From: Drosophila persimilis
Taxonomy: Eukaryota > Arthropoda > Insecta > Diptera > Drosophilidae
Length of the DNA: 64,000 bases
Assembly (NCBI RefSeq): GCF_003286085.1
Contig: NW_020825288.1
Coordinates: 744,001-808,000, forward strand
Direction of reading: 5' to 3'
Shown: piece by piece, positions 26,649 through 35,746 of the stretch
How the letters are laid out: the number at the start of each line of letters is the position of its first letter
Numbering within the stretch: position 1 is the first letter of the stretch
Position numbers and translations under genes: made by a program
The notes under the pieces: generated by a model
The model's input: the letters and a program-made list of their open reading frames with translations, nothing else
Told to the model about the DNA's origin: nothing
The model's database searches: none

Positions 26649-26669
26649 ATGGACATGACCAGACAGTGA
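26649..26669 (+). other. Short upstream ORF before Zip99C
   Basis: A six-codon ATG frame (MDMTRQ, then TGA) lies 132 bp before the Zip99C start. The frame downstream of it is open but lacks an ATG until 26801, which is why 26801 was chosen as the start. A role in translational control needs the transcript start to be upstream of 26649, which is not shown. Confidence 0.3.
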
Positions 26670-26800
26670 TTGGACACATCCCCATATCTCAAGTACAGGC
26701 TGCAGTACAGGCAACGACCAACCGGAAGAGTCGTCGTCAAGATCGAGATCCAGATCCAGAACCAGTCCAGGAAACAGCTGTAGCTGAAACACAGACAACA

Positions 26801-28070
26801 ATGAGCACAAATAGCAGCTTTTTTGATGAACATTTAACCATGCTATACGCAAATCTGATGAACAATTACGTGCCAGAGTACTTTAAGAGCTTCCAGTACA
26901 CCCCGTGGGTGTTCTCGCTGCTGGGTTCGGTGGTTATCGGCCTCAGTGGCATCTTTCCACTGCTCATCATTCCGTCAGAGGAGAAACTGGCCAAAAATGG
27001 ATACAAAGACCGTAAGTGTTGCTCTAAGAGATTAATTTTAGACCGTTTTTCAAGATCAAGTTGTCTCTCGCTTCAGCTGCGGAATCAAAGTTCCTGCGAG
27101 TGCTCCTGAGCTTCGCAGTGGGAGGACTGCTGGGGGATGTGTTCCTCCATTTGCTACCAGAGGCCTGGGAGGGCGATCACCAGAGCTCCTCGGGGGAATT
27201 GGGGGACAGCCACCCATCGCTGCGCTCCGGACTGTGGGTGCTCGCTGGCATACTGATCTTCACAATAGTGGAGAAAATCTTCTCCGGCTACACGAACGCA
27301 GACGAGGAGAATCCCCAGCCCAAGTGCGTGGAGATCGCAAACTGCCTGCTGCGCCGCCATGGGGGCAAGCTGCCGGAGGGGGGAACCTCCGAGAGCTGCG
27401 GCGGAGCCTGTGACATTGAGGACGTGGACAAGGTATGTTTCTTGCGCGAGCGAGAGCAGAAGTCCAAGGAGCAGAAAGAACAGCCCAGGAAGGTCGCCGG
27501 ATACCTGAACCTGCTGGCCAATTCCATCGACAACTTTACGCACGGCCTGGCGGTGGCTGGATCTTTTCTGGTCTCCTTCAGACACGGAGTCCTGGCCACA
27601 TTCGCCATACTTTGTAAATATGATGCTGGCTTCAGCTAGTCGTAGATCCTTACGTGGTGTTCCTTTGCAGTGCACGAGATCCCCCACGAAGTCGGGGACT
27701 TTGCCATTCTTCTGCGCTCCGGATTCAGTCGCTGGGATGCGGCTCGGGCACAGCTGCTAACAGCAGGAGCAGGACTACTTGGTGCCCTGGTGGCGATCGG
27801 AGGCTCCGGTGTAACCTCAGCCATGGGTATGTCCACCAAAACTATCATCTTTCAGCGTCAGTGAGCTGAGCTCTCTTCTTTGCTTTTACAGAGGCACGCA
27901 CCTCGTGGATCATGCCCTTTACCGCTGGCGGCTTCCTGCACATTTCGCTGGTCACAGTATTACCTGATCTCTTAAAAGAAGAGGAACGCAAGGAATCCAT
28001 TAAGCAGCTGCTAGCCCTGGTCTTTGGCATTGCATTAATGGCTGTCATGACGACGCTTTTCGAACACTAA
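26801..28070 (+). CDS. Zip99C: Zip99C, SLC39A13/ZIP13-family metal transporter
   Basis: Four coding exons join in frame to give about 360 aa: 26801-27011, 27077-27613, 27671-27826 and 27892-28070. After a short hydrophilic N-terminus come TM segments starting at WVFSLLGSVVIGLSGIFPLL and FLRVLLSFAVGGLLGDVFLH. A cytosolic loop with Cys residues and a charged EREQKSKEQKEQ stretch follows. TM4 carries SIDNFTHGLAV and TM5 carries HEIPHEVGDFAILL, the metal-binding ZIP signatures. The last helices end in FGIALMAVMTTLFEH. Length and motifs fit ZIP13. Fly Zip99C is reported to move iron from the cytosol into the ER/Golgi, although most ZIP proteins import into the cytosol. Its neighbour RpS8 is convergent, with about 0.4 kb between stops. 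Confidence 0.95.
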
Positions 28071-28435
28071 CCTAACCCTAGCAAGAAGCCGAGCAGCACA
28101 TCAGAATAGTTTATTCCATAAATGGTTCCACCAGGATGGCTCCGTTGTTGGGTGTCCAAAATTGAAATGAATTTGTTGTACTTTACGGGATGGCTATAGG
28201 GATGCCTAGCCCCTCCTGGCCACTCGTCCTATTTTGCGTTGTGTAATTATAGCCGATACGAATGATATTTAAACTACTGTTAATAATTACGTATTATTGT
28301 AACATACGAAAAACATGAATAGAAACTGTGTGTTTTCAAAGAAATCTATCTTCGATCTGCTCTCTGCGGATATCATCTACTATTTATGCAACAGAAAAGA
28401 CAGCTCGAGATATTCTTCTATCAAAAGAATCGGTT

Positions 28436-28441
28436 TTTATT
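28436..28441 (-). terminator. Poly(A) signal AATAAA for RpS8
   Basis: AATAAA on the minus strand lies 65 bp after the RpS8 stop codon, a normal distance for a short ribosomal-protein 3' UTR. Confidence 0.6.
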
Positions 28442-28505
28442 TTGTTTTCTTTGCAAGTCCATTGATCATCTGAGCGCTGCGCTTGCAAGCTTATCTAGAG
28501 TGCCT

Positions 28506-29910
28506 TTACTTCTTAGACTTGATCTTCTTAAGGTAGAACTCCAATTCCTTGCCTTCCAGAATGTAGCCGTCGGAGCGACCGCACTGACCGGGGCGGGAAG
28601 AAATGCAGGCTGAAAGGAGCAGAAAGAAAGAGAAGGGGATTAGCAAACGAAAGGCAATCCGCCCGCACTGGACATAAGCTGTTTGGCAATCAGAGTAACT
28701 ATGACAAGCCGTAATCACACCCAACAGGCTTGCATCATTCTTAAAACAAGAATTTTGCAATAAAGTTGTTGGATCGCTAAGGATTTTACATCATTTGTAT
28801 ACAGCCAGCGATAAAATGAAAACTATAGAAAATACACACCCAAGATGCGGCCAGAAGTGAACTGGTCCTCCAACGCCTGCTCAACTTTGCCAAACTTTTG
28901 ACGCTCCAGGTACTTCTTCATGACCTTTTCACTGCGCTTCTTGGTCAGCACATCGTTCTCATCCTCCTTCTGTGCGTGCTTGGGGTTGCGCTTGCGTCCC
29001 AAGGGCAGCACGTAGTGGGACTCGTACCATTGGCGGAATGGCGTCGCGTCGATGACCACAATGCTGTTCTTCACCAGTGTCTTGGTGCGCACCAGCTCGT
29101 TGTTGGACGCATTGTAGACGACATCAGCGATACGAGTCTTGCGGGCAACACCCTCAGAGGCCCAGGCAAAGTTGCCGTTCTCCAGGCGCAGGGCACGCAG
29201 TTTGCTGTTGCCTCCACGAGTGCGCACAGAGTGCACGCGGCTGGAGCCGAGCTGCAATAAATAAAATGAAAGACCAACCGTTTAGAATATCCGCAAACTT
29301 CCAAGCAGTAGAGTATTTAGTTGGAACAGCGACAGTTGAAAATCAGTAGTCCGAACATAAAGCTTTTAAATCATCAAACAGTAGCGCACGATTAGGTAAA
29401 CCATGCGCAATTACAGTTGACACGCGTTAACATCATTTTAGCAAATCAGCAATAATTTTATGCTATGCCAAGTAGCTACATTTCTGTATGCCACGCACTG
29501 ACAGGTGACAGGCGACAGGCATCGCTTACCTTGGTGTTGGCGGCGGGGCGACCCAACTCGAACTTGCGCTTCTTGCGAAGCGACTTGCGCTTGCCACCAG
29601 TAGAGCGGCGCTTGTGTGCACTATCACGGCTAATACCTGGGAACAATATTAAAACATACGAATTAAATTAAAACATGGCACATTGGCTGCGCTTAAATAT
29701 CAAGAACACAAACACACGCACGCCAACCACAACTCATGGGCAACTCATGGGTTCGAGGGTTGAATTCATTGAAAAATGCATCAAAATTTTTGGAATTATT
29801 GCCGATCCGTTGGTGGCATTGTTTTTCACACACTTTTACATTGATTCAATGCATTTTTGAGCCAATTTCCTTGATATTTTAACGCATTTCGCACGAGCCG
29901 ACTTACCCAT
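28506..29910 (-). CDS. RpS8: 40S ribosomal protein S8 (eS8)
   Basis: Four coding exons join in frame to 208 aa, the usual eS8 length: 29907-29910, 29530-29636, 28840-29251 and 28506-28609. The first coding exon holds only ATGG, as is common in ribosomal-protein genes. The protein begins [19 protein letters not shown] and contains [16 protein letters not shown] and [16 protein letters not shown]. It ends in a basic tail, YLKKIKSKK. It is a small-subunit rRNA-binding protein of cytosolic ribosomes. A pyrimidine-rich tract lies just upstream of the ATG, as expected for TOP-regulated mRNAs. Intron 2 holds a possible box C/D snoRNA. Confidence 0.97.
29340..29440 (-). ncRNA. Candidate box C/D snoRNA in RpS8 intron
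   Basis: On the minus strand this intronic stretch has AAAA-ATGATGT (C box-like, 29430-29436) near its 5' end, an internal TGATGAT (C'-like) and CTGA-TTTT (D box, 29343-29346) at the 3' end. The flanking AAAA and TTTT can pair as a short terminal stem. Length is about 95 nt, and ribosomal-protein introns often host snoRNAs. The C box is imperfect and I could not assign an rRNA target. Confidence 0.25.
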
Positions 29911-29922
29911 GTTCGAGTAAAA

Positions 29923-29945
29923 AGCGAGAAAGAAAGGAAAAGACA
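29923..29945 (-). promoter_or_regulatory. RpS8 transcription start with TOP-type pyrimidine tract
   Basis: On the minus strand CTTTTCCTTTCTTTCTCGC lies about 15-35 bp before the ATG. Ribosomal-protein mRNAs start inside such tracts, which tie their translation to TOR signalling. Confidence 0.65.
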
Positions 29946-30302
29946 CGCACAACACCTCGTGTCAAAATTTTTAGGTTACTTTTTTGACATTTGCCATTAT
30001 GGGCAACCCTGTTCCAGCTGGTCTGCCACTGTTAACATGCGCATTGCAGCACTTTTGGTGCTACTTTTGAGTGGCAATTATTTGGCGCTCAAGTTTGGTG
30101 GGAGATCCTCTCGTTTTTTGGGGATTTGCTATTGATGGAATTCTTTCTCTTCGTTGAGGGATTTTTCATCGCAGCAATGTCCCTACATTCCGTACTCACT
30201 TACGTTGCCACTTTTTTTGTTGACCTTTTTTGTTTAAACCTTGTTTTACACATGATACAATACAAAGGAGTACTTAAAAGTAACTAATCTTGTAGAAAAC
30301 TT

Positions 30303-30375
30303 ATTCATCAAGGCCCTAAAATTATATGGGATGCGCTAAGAGTCTTAGTTAGCCAGCATTATTCGACGATTTTGG
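30303..30375 (+). repeat. Dispersed repeat, copy 3 module A
   Basis: TTCATCAAGG, CTAAAATTATATGGG, CTTAGTTAGCCAG and ATTATTCGACG match module A of the copies at 23 kb and 35.5 kb in order and spacing. Module B is separated from it by about 270 bp here. Confidence 0.55.
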
Positions 30376-30647
30376 TATATTTCTGAAGTTCAGACGGATT
30401 TCAGATTATCTTGCCACCATGTCTAGCTTACACACCTTGCTAATGTTTATACTTATAGTATTTTCCAGGATTTTTAAGTAATTGACTCACCCTCTTTCCC
30501 AATGGACCAATGGAGAAACCGTATAGAAACCAATTTTAAATCTAGCCATGTCCCAGGCCACATCGAATAAGTGTTCGTGATCAGCATCGAATTTCTGATT
30601 ACATGTCAAAAAGTGAATAACGGACGTTTTCCCACGGGAGCAAAAAT

Positions 30648-30745
30648 GAAAATAATTCGTTAGCATATTTACGGTATTTTTTAAAATTTGTGACGTACTT
30701 CGGTATATTTCTAAGGGTCAGACCGTATATGTTATCGCGAACTAG
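30648..30745 (+). repeat. Dispersed repeat, copy 3 module B (Motif 6-like units) upstream of the BED gene
   Basis: ATAATTCGTTAGCATATTTACGG, TTCGGTATATTTCTAAGGGTCAGACCGTATATG and TTATCG align with 35581-35667. The module ends about 100 bp before the BED-finger ATG in the sense orientation, so it may supply that gene's promoter. The Motif 1 core seen in the other copies is not obvious. Confidence 0.6.
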
Positions 30746-30850
30746 AAAAGTCTGTACCAAAACAATTTTTTGTTCAAAAGAACCTAATTTTAATTCAAAA
30801 ATTCGGTAATTAAACGGTTCGGTACACTCAGACAAGTTTTGAATGCAACT

Positions 30851-31875
30851 ATGGTTGGCAAAAACTTCAAGGCCCTCTCGCATTTCCATCGCCTCACCGA
30901 ATACATAGTACAGTGCAAGCACTGCGGCAAAACACTCTCCTCCAAACACACTTCATCGAATCTGACGCGCCACCTAATAAGGAACCACAAGCTACTGGCT
31001 CGACAGATTTTTGCGGGCGAAGAAGGCAAGATGCTGGCTGAGCTAAAGGACGAGTTGGAGGCGGCGGCCTCGGCCTCTGAGGACATGCACATGATGGACG
31101 ATGGCGACGGCGAGGGAGAGGGGGACGGCGAAGGCGAGACCAAGAGTGCTGTTCGCACGATTATGGGCGTTCAGCAACAGCTGGATCGACAGAGCCAGGA
31201 AGCGGAGATGCGGAACAAAGTAATTGGCAAGAACAACAAGCTGTGGGCGCACTTTGTGCGTATGTCGGAGTTTATGGCAAAATGCAAGCACTGTGGGAAG
31301 ACATTATCCTCCAAACACTCGTCGTCCAACTTGATGCGTCACATCGTGCGCCGCCATCACAATCTGTCGAAGACCTTAGACCACTCGCATCATCACTTGA
31401 TGGTGCCCAAAAAAGAGATCGTGTGCAACGTTGAGCGCAGGCAGATGGCGGATCCACTGGAGAAAGTCAACTTCGATGATGTAGATAGCATTATTGAGAA
31501 GGTGACGGATCATTTGGAGGACGAGGTGAGTGTAATGTATTATTCCACTGTCCACGTTTTGCGGCCGCAGTAAATGTAATGCATATTTGTTTTAAGGTAA
31601 CTTCGATTTCGCTGCAGGAACCCTTTTACGAGTACGTCGTCGACAACACCGAAGACGTTGGGGATAAGCATGATTATCCCGAATCAAGTGACATGCACCA
31701 CATAGTCCGAGCGGACTCCGCCTCGCTTTCGGAGACCACCACGCAAATGGACGAGAAGCTCAAAGCTGAGACAATATACTTTAATGAGATGGCCGAATTG
31801 GCCAGATCCAAGCGGAGACTAATCGACCTGCAGACCAAGAAGCTCCTCCTCGATATGAACGTTCTGGAAAACTAA
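30851..31875 (+). CDS. Double BED zinc-finger protein
   Basis: Two coding exons (30851-31525 and 31618-31875) give about 310 aa. Two BED-type fingers are nearly the same in their cores: VQCKHCGKTLSSKHTSSNLT near residue 20 and AKCKHCGKTLSSKHSSSNLM near residue 145. Each has C-x2-C followed by paired His residues (RHLIRNH; RHIVRRHH). An acidic, Gly-rich linker separates them. The C-terminus has a helical, charged segment (FNEMAELARSKRRLIDLQTK) that could dimerise. BED fingers are DNA-binding domains shared by hAT transposases and by host factors such as DREF. No transposase domain is visible, so a host DNA-binding or chromatin protein is likely. I do not recognise the specific gene. The ATG is preceded by open frame without another ATG. 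Confidence 0.85.
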
Positions 31876-33645
31876 CAACAACACAACGGCACACAGGCGG
31901 ATACGTTTATTTTAATACGTATATATATTATGTAGATGAAATGGATGGGCGATATGATTAAGTATGTAACAAATTATAATTTAAACAATAATTATATTGG
32001 CCTGTTTATTATCTGGCGTCGTTTGGATCAGAGATGCATCGGTCGCCCCCGCTTTGGATGTTGTTTGGCAGGCGTTTGGCGAAGCCCGGCTTTAAAATAG
32101 ACGAAGAACATAAGATCTGTATACAGACTCCTGTGATATCACACTGTTAAAATAATTGAAAATTTCACCCTGCCCAACACTAAGGACGAAAATCTGTGGC
32201 AACCGAAACGCACAATCGTACAGAATCTGCCGAAACTGGCTGAGATCGGATCATTATTTCAGCCAGAATGAAATCGGATTGCAATAGCAACACTATCCCC
32301 TAGTGGTCGTGGTTACACCTAAAAAAATTACGACAGAATTGCGGTGAGGAGATCTTTCCTTCCCTCAGTGATACCAAAAGACAAAGGCAGACGCGGTAGT
32401 CGTCGGCTGCGATGTTAACTCTCACGAGTACGTACAATTACGTATAGAATATGTTTTATAGGTAATATAGATCATAAGCTCACATACATACATATATGTA
32501 TATTCTACACTGACTACTGACTGAGTACCGGGTCGCAAATTAGATGCACCGCAACTGACAACAAAAAAGTTTTAAATAAATAAAAATAAAAGCAACAACT
32601 TTGTTTTTTATTTTATTTTTGGTTTTAGCCATTTTTGGCATATTTATTTTTGTTTTTCAAATCCAGCTTGTATTGACTCTGAAAGTCTAGCAGCACTTTG
32701 GACCAGGGGAGGAGCGTCGTGCCTCTCTGGCTTGCTGCTGCCGAGCAAGAACACCACCAATAGTAGCAGCAACTCCAGCCCGGAGCTTGTCCATTTGCTT
32801 GTGCCGGCCTAGTCGGAAACGCACACTAAACATATTATATGGCCGCCCAAAGAATCAATCTATCTAACACAAACCGACGCGAACGAAAAAAAAAGAATAA
32901 TATATTTTTATAAGCAGCATCGTCTGGATCGGTGCGTTGTCGCATCAGTGGCGACACTTTCTTGATGGACTCACTTGCTTTTATTCCGTTTTCTTTTTTT
33001 TTCTTGTTTTGATAACTAAAATATAGTTTCCGCGCCCAATTTTCAGCCTCCAACAGAAAAACTCTCTCTCAATGTTTCGCGTCTACAACTGTTTTTGTTG
33101 TTATTACGCGTCGGCGGCCAAAACATAACGGACCTTTCGCTAGGGCTGCAGAAAACCAGCATTGGAAAAATTCTATCAATAGTATCGAAAGAATATTCGT
33201 ATTAAATAAGTCTATAATAGATATACACATTAAGCAACATAATAATATTACTGCTCCTAATTAATTAATTAATGATTAATATTCATTGATAATAATATAG
33301 AGTACTGTATTGATACGGTATGTTACGTTTTTATGACGATAGTGTCGAGTCCCATGACTAGGGCTGCAAAAGCAAATTTCAAACAACCCGCACAGCAACT
33401 GAAAAAAGCGACGCGAACCACGCGTGGCGTCCGTGCCCCCGTTAAAAACTAACACGAAAGTGCAAAACAGCTTCCCTTCGAAAGTAAATGTTATATAAAA
33501 GTATTCTTGTCTGCATAACATTCGGTCACGCATTGTACGCACCACATTCGAAGCTCGCAGCCGACGCCTAAAAAGGCGAAGCAAAATACCGGGAATTTTT
33601 TGATAATTATATTATTGTGCTGGCATAAGTCAATATAATTTCAAT
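31876..33645. other. Intergenic stretch before the tejas-like gene
   Basis: No coding region is supported. CTAGGGCTGC occurs at 33143-33152 and 33358-33367, which reads as GCAGCCCTAG (Motif 7-like) on the minus strand. A DRE-like TATCGAAAG occurs near 33183. These suggest a housekeeping-type promoter area for the gene that starts at 33646. AT-rich simple sequence (ATTAATTAATTAATGATTAA) lies around 33258. Confidence 0.45.
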
Positions 33646-35134
33646 ATGGATACATCTGGAGAACTCGGAGTCCTAAAGAAGATGGTGCATTCTGTGTTGG
33701 TGTCGTCACCCGAGAGAATGACGCTCCAGAAACTATCTCGCGACTACAAGCAGATGGTGGGCTCAGAAGTGCCGCATCGGCAGTTCGGCTACAGAGACGT
33801 CGAAACTTTTCTCCGCTCCATGCCAGACGTCATTAAGGTGTGAATCTAGCTAGGTTTTCGTACTATTCTTGTGCATAGTCAAACTAATGTTAAAATCACA
33901 TTATCCACAGGTGATCGGATCTGGGCCTATGGCTATTGTCCAGCCACTGTCAACTGCCAAATCCGCACACATCCAGAATTTCGTCAACAATCAGAAGAAG
34001 ATATCCAAAAAGTCCAGAATTCATGCTGCACAGAAGCCATCAGATTTGGTCTTTATCAACGAGAAGAAGGCCTTGTCTGGGCAGGTGTACAATCTGGTCA
34101 ATAATTTTCAGCCGCATATGCGCCCTAACTCCCAGCAGGCTCGCGTGAAGAACGCCCAAACCACACATCCAATCGATCCGATCTATAGCGCCCAGATGAG
34201 AATAATGTTTGACATGCATAAATATTTGTACAAAAACAGCAATCAAAATCAAGTTCAGCTTCCACACCCAAGATGCAATTCGTCTGATAATGATCCAAGT
34301 GGCCAGCCGAAGAAAAAGGAGAAAAATGTGTCAGTTGCGAAGCAAATGCCCATCGAACCCTATAGATCCGACGATCGTGAGGTCCTACCCAATTTCGACC
34401 AGCTGAAAGTGGATGTGTCCTTCGGCGATGATTGCAACGAGAGTGATGCCTTTCCGGAATATGCTGTCGATCAACGTGTTCTCAGCTTCGACTATCCTCG
34501 CGACGCGGTTCGCTCCGATTACAAGCTGCCTCGTCGCGTCTTGGAAAAAACTCTCAAAGTGGATGAGCGGTACTTCCTGCAGCTTGTGGAGGTGACCAAT
34601 CCGCATAGCTTTCACTTTTGGATATACGACGACTACGACCTATATGATAACTTTTCACACAACATGCAGGAAGCCTACAAAAATTTGGATTCGGCGACGT
34701 TCACGATGCCGCAGTGCCTGATGACGCCCGGCCATCTGTGTGTCGTCTGCCCCATTAATTCATCGGAGTGGGAGCGAGCCAAAGTCGTCAGTCACCGGAA
34801 GAACAATCTACGAAAGACTATTAAGGTGGAGCTCATCGATACGGGTGTCATCGATACCGTCTACGTTAAAGACGTGAAGTTTTTAATGAAAGAATTCGCC
34901 AAGTTGCCGCCGCAAGGAATGCAGGGCCGCCTGGCTTACGTGGCTCCGATGAGCAGTCGAAACTGGTCATCGAAGGCTGTCAACGCATTCAAAAATCAAG
35001 TGAACAACCGCAGACTCTTCGGAAAAGTGGAAGCTATCAAACACAACATCGCGCATATGGTGCTCGTCGGTACGGATAATGTAAACTTGAACCGTTCGCT
35101 GATTGACTCCGGCTTGGTGCGTCGCTGGTTCTAG
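33646..35134 (+). CDS. LOTUS + Tudor domain protein, Tejas/TDRD5-like
   Basis: Two exons (33646-33837 and 33911-35134, intron 73 bp) give 471 aa. Residues about 1-80 fit a LOTUS (OST-HTH) domain: VLKKMVHSVLVSS, MTLQKLSRDYKQMVG, then FGYRDVETFLRSMPDVIKV. A basic, disordered linker follows. From about residue 275 an extended Tudor domain is visible, with YFLQLVEVTNPHSFHFWIYD and GHLCVVCPINSSEWERAKVV, then VELIDTGVIDTVYVKDVKFL. LOTUS domains bind the helicase Vasa, and Tudor domains bind methyl-arginine tails of Piwi proteins. Tejas works in the fly piRNA pathway at nuage. The architecture matches Tejas, but D. melanogaster tejas lies on 2R (my recollection), so this may be a relocated gene or a paralog. 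Poly(A) signals (AATAAA at 35251) follow. Confidence 0.85.
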
Positions 35135-35250
35135 ACCTAGCAGACAGTTCTTTTGATCATATTAATATCAACATTCATATCCTTATACATTCAACTTATC
35201 AATCTTCGTCAGATAACATTTTATTGTTTTATATTTTAATGTTTAACTTT

Positions 35251-35256
35251 AATAAA
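35251..35256 (+). terminator. Poly(A) signal for the tejas-like gene
   Basis: AATAAA lies 117 bp after the stop codon, with a second AATAAA about 20 bp further on. Confidence 0.55.
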
Positions 35257-35470
35257 TAATAACTTTAATAATAAATAATACTATTTAAACGGTTTAACTT
35301 AAGGTTTTCACCTGTCTAAATAGAGGGGGTTAAGTGGGCTAGGTTTGAATTGTTATCTATATAGGAGACGCTATATTGTTGTTGAGGCACCAAAATTGAG
35401 ACAAAAACAATCAAAGCAATCGTCGTAGGAGGAAAACAAGTCAAGTATTTAAAACAAGCCAGTCAAGTAG

Positions 35471-35685
35471 GAAATTGATTCATTAATGGGATAAAATTAT
35501 GTGGGCAGGGCTGAGGGTTCTATCTAGCTAGTAATATTCAACGGAATATCAAAAACGAGGAATATGTCTAATAGAACTTGAATTCGTCAGTATATTTACG
35601 GTATATTTTGAAAATGAGACGGTATATGTTGGTATATTTTTGAGGGTCGGACGGTATACTTTTATCGTCATACGCGGTCACACTG
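35471..35685 (+). repeat. Dispersed promoter-like repeat, copy 4 (full), at the dgt1 promoter
   Basis: This is the most complete copy. Module A holds AAAATTATGTGGGCAGGGCT and AATATTCAACGGAATATCAA. Module B holds GTATATTTACGGTATATTTT, GACGGTATATG, GGTATATTTTTGAGGGTCGG and ACGGTATACTTTTATCG. It ends with CGCGGTCACACTGC, which matches core-promoter Motif 1; the GGTATA(T/C)TTT units match Motif 6. The dgt1 ATG follows 62 bp later in the same orientation, so the start site is probably at or just after the Motif 1 core. Confidence 0.75.
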
Positions 35686-35746
35686 CGTGTTAGTTTTCGC
35701 AGAATTTTTCTTAAAAATTAGATAAAAGCGACGCCGTTGGGAAATA

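Larger units (their letters stand above)
22734..26800. other. Divergent intergenic region between Wdr44 and Zip99C
   Basis: This holds the 5' regions of Wdr44 (minus) and Zip99C (plus). It contains two copies of a dispersed promoter-like repeat and a DRE palindrome, both listed separately. The Zip99C 5' untranslated exons probably lie here, but I could not define them. No convincing extra protein gene is seen. Confidence 0.5.
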
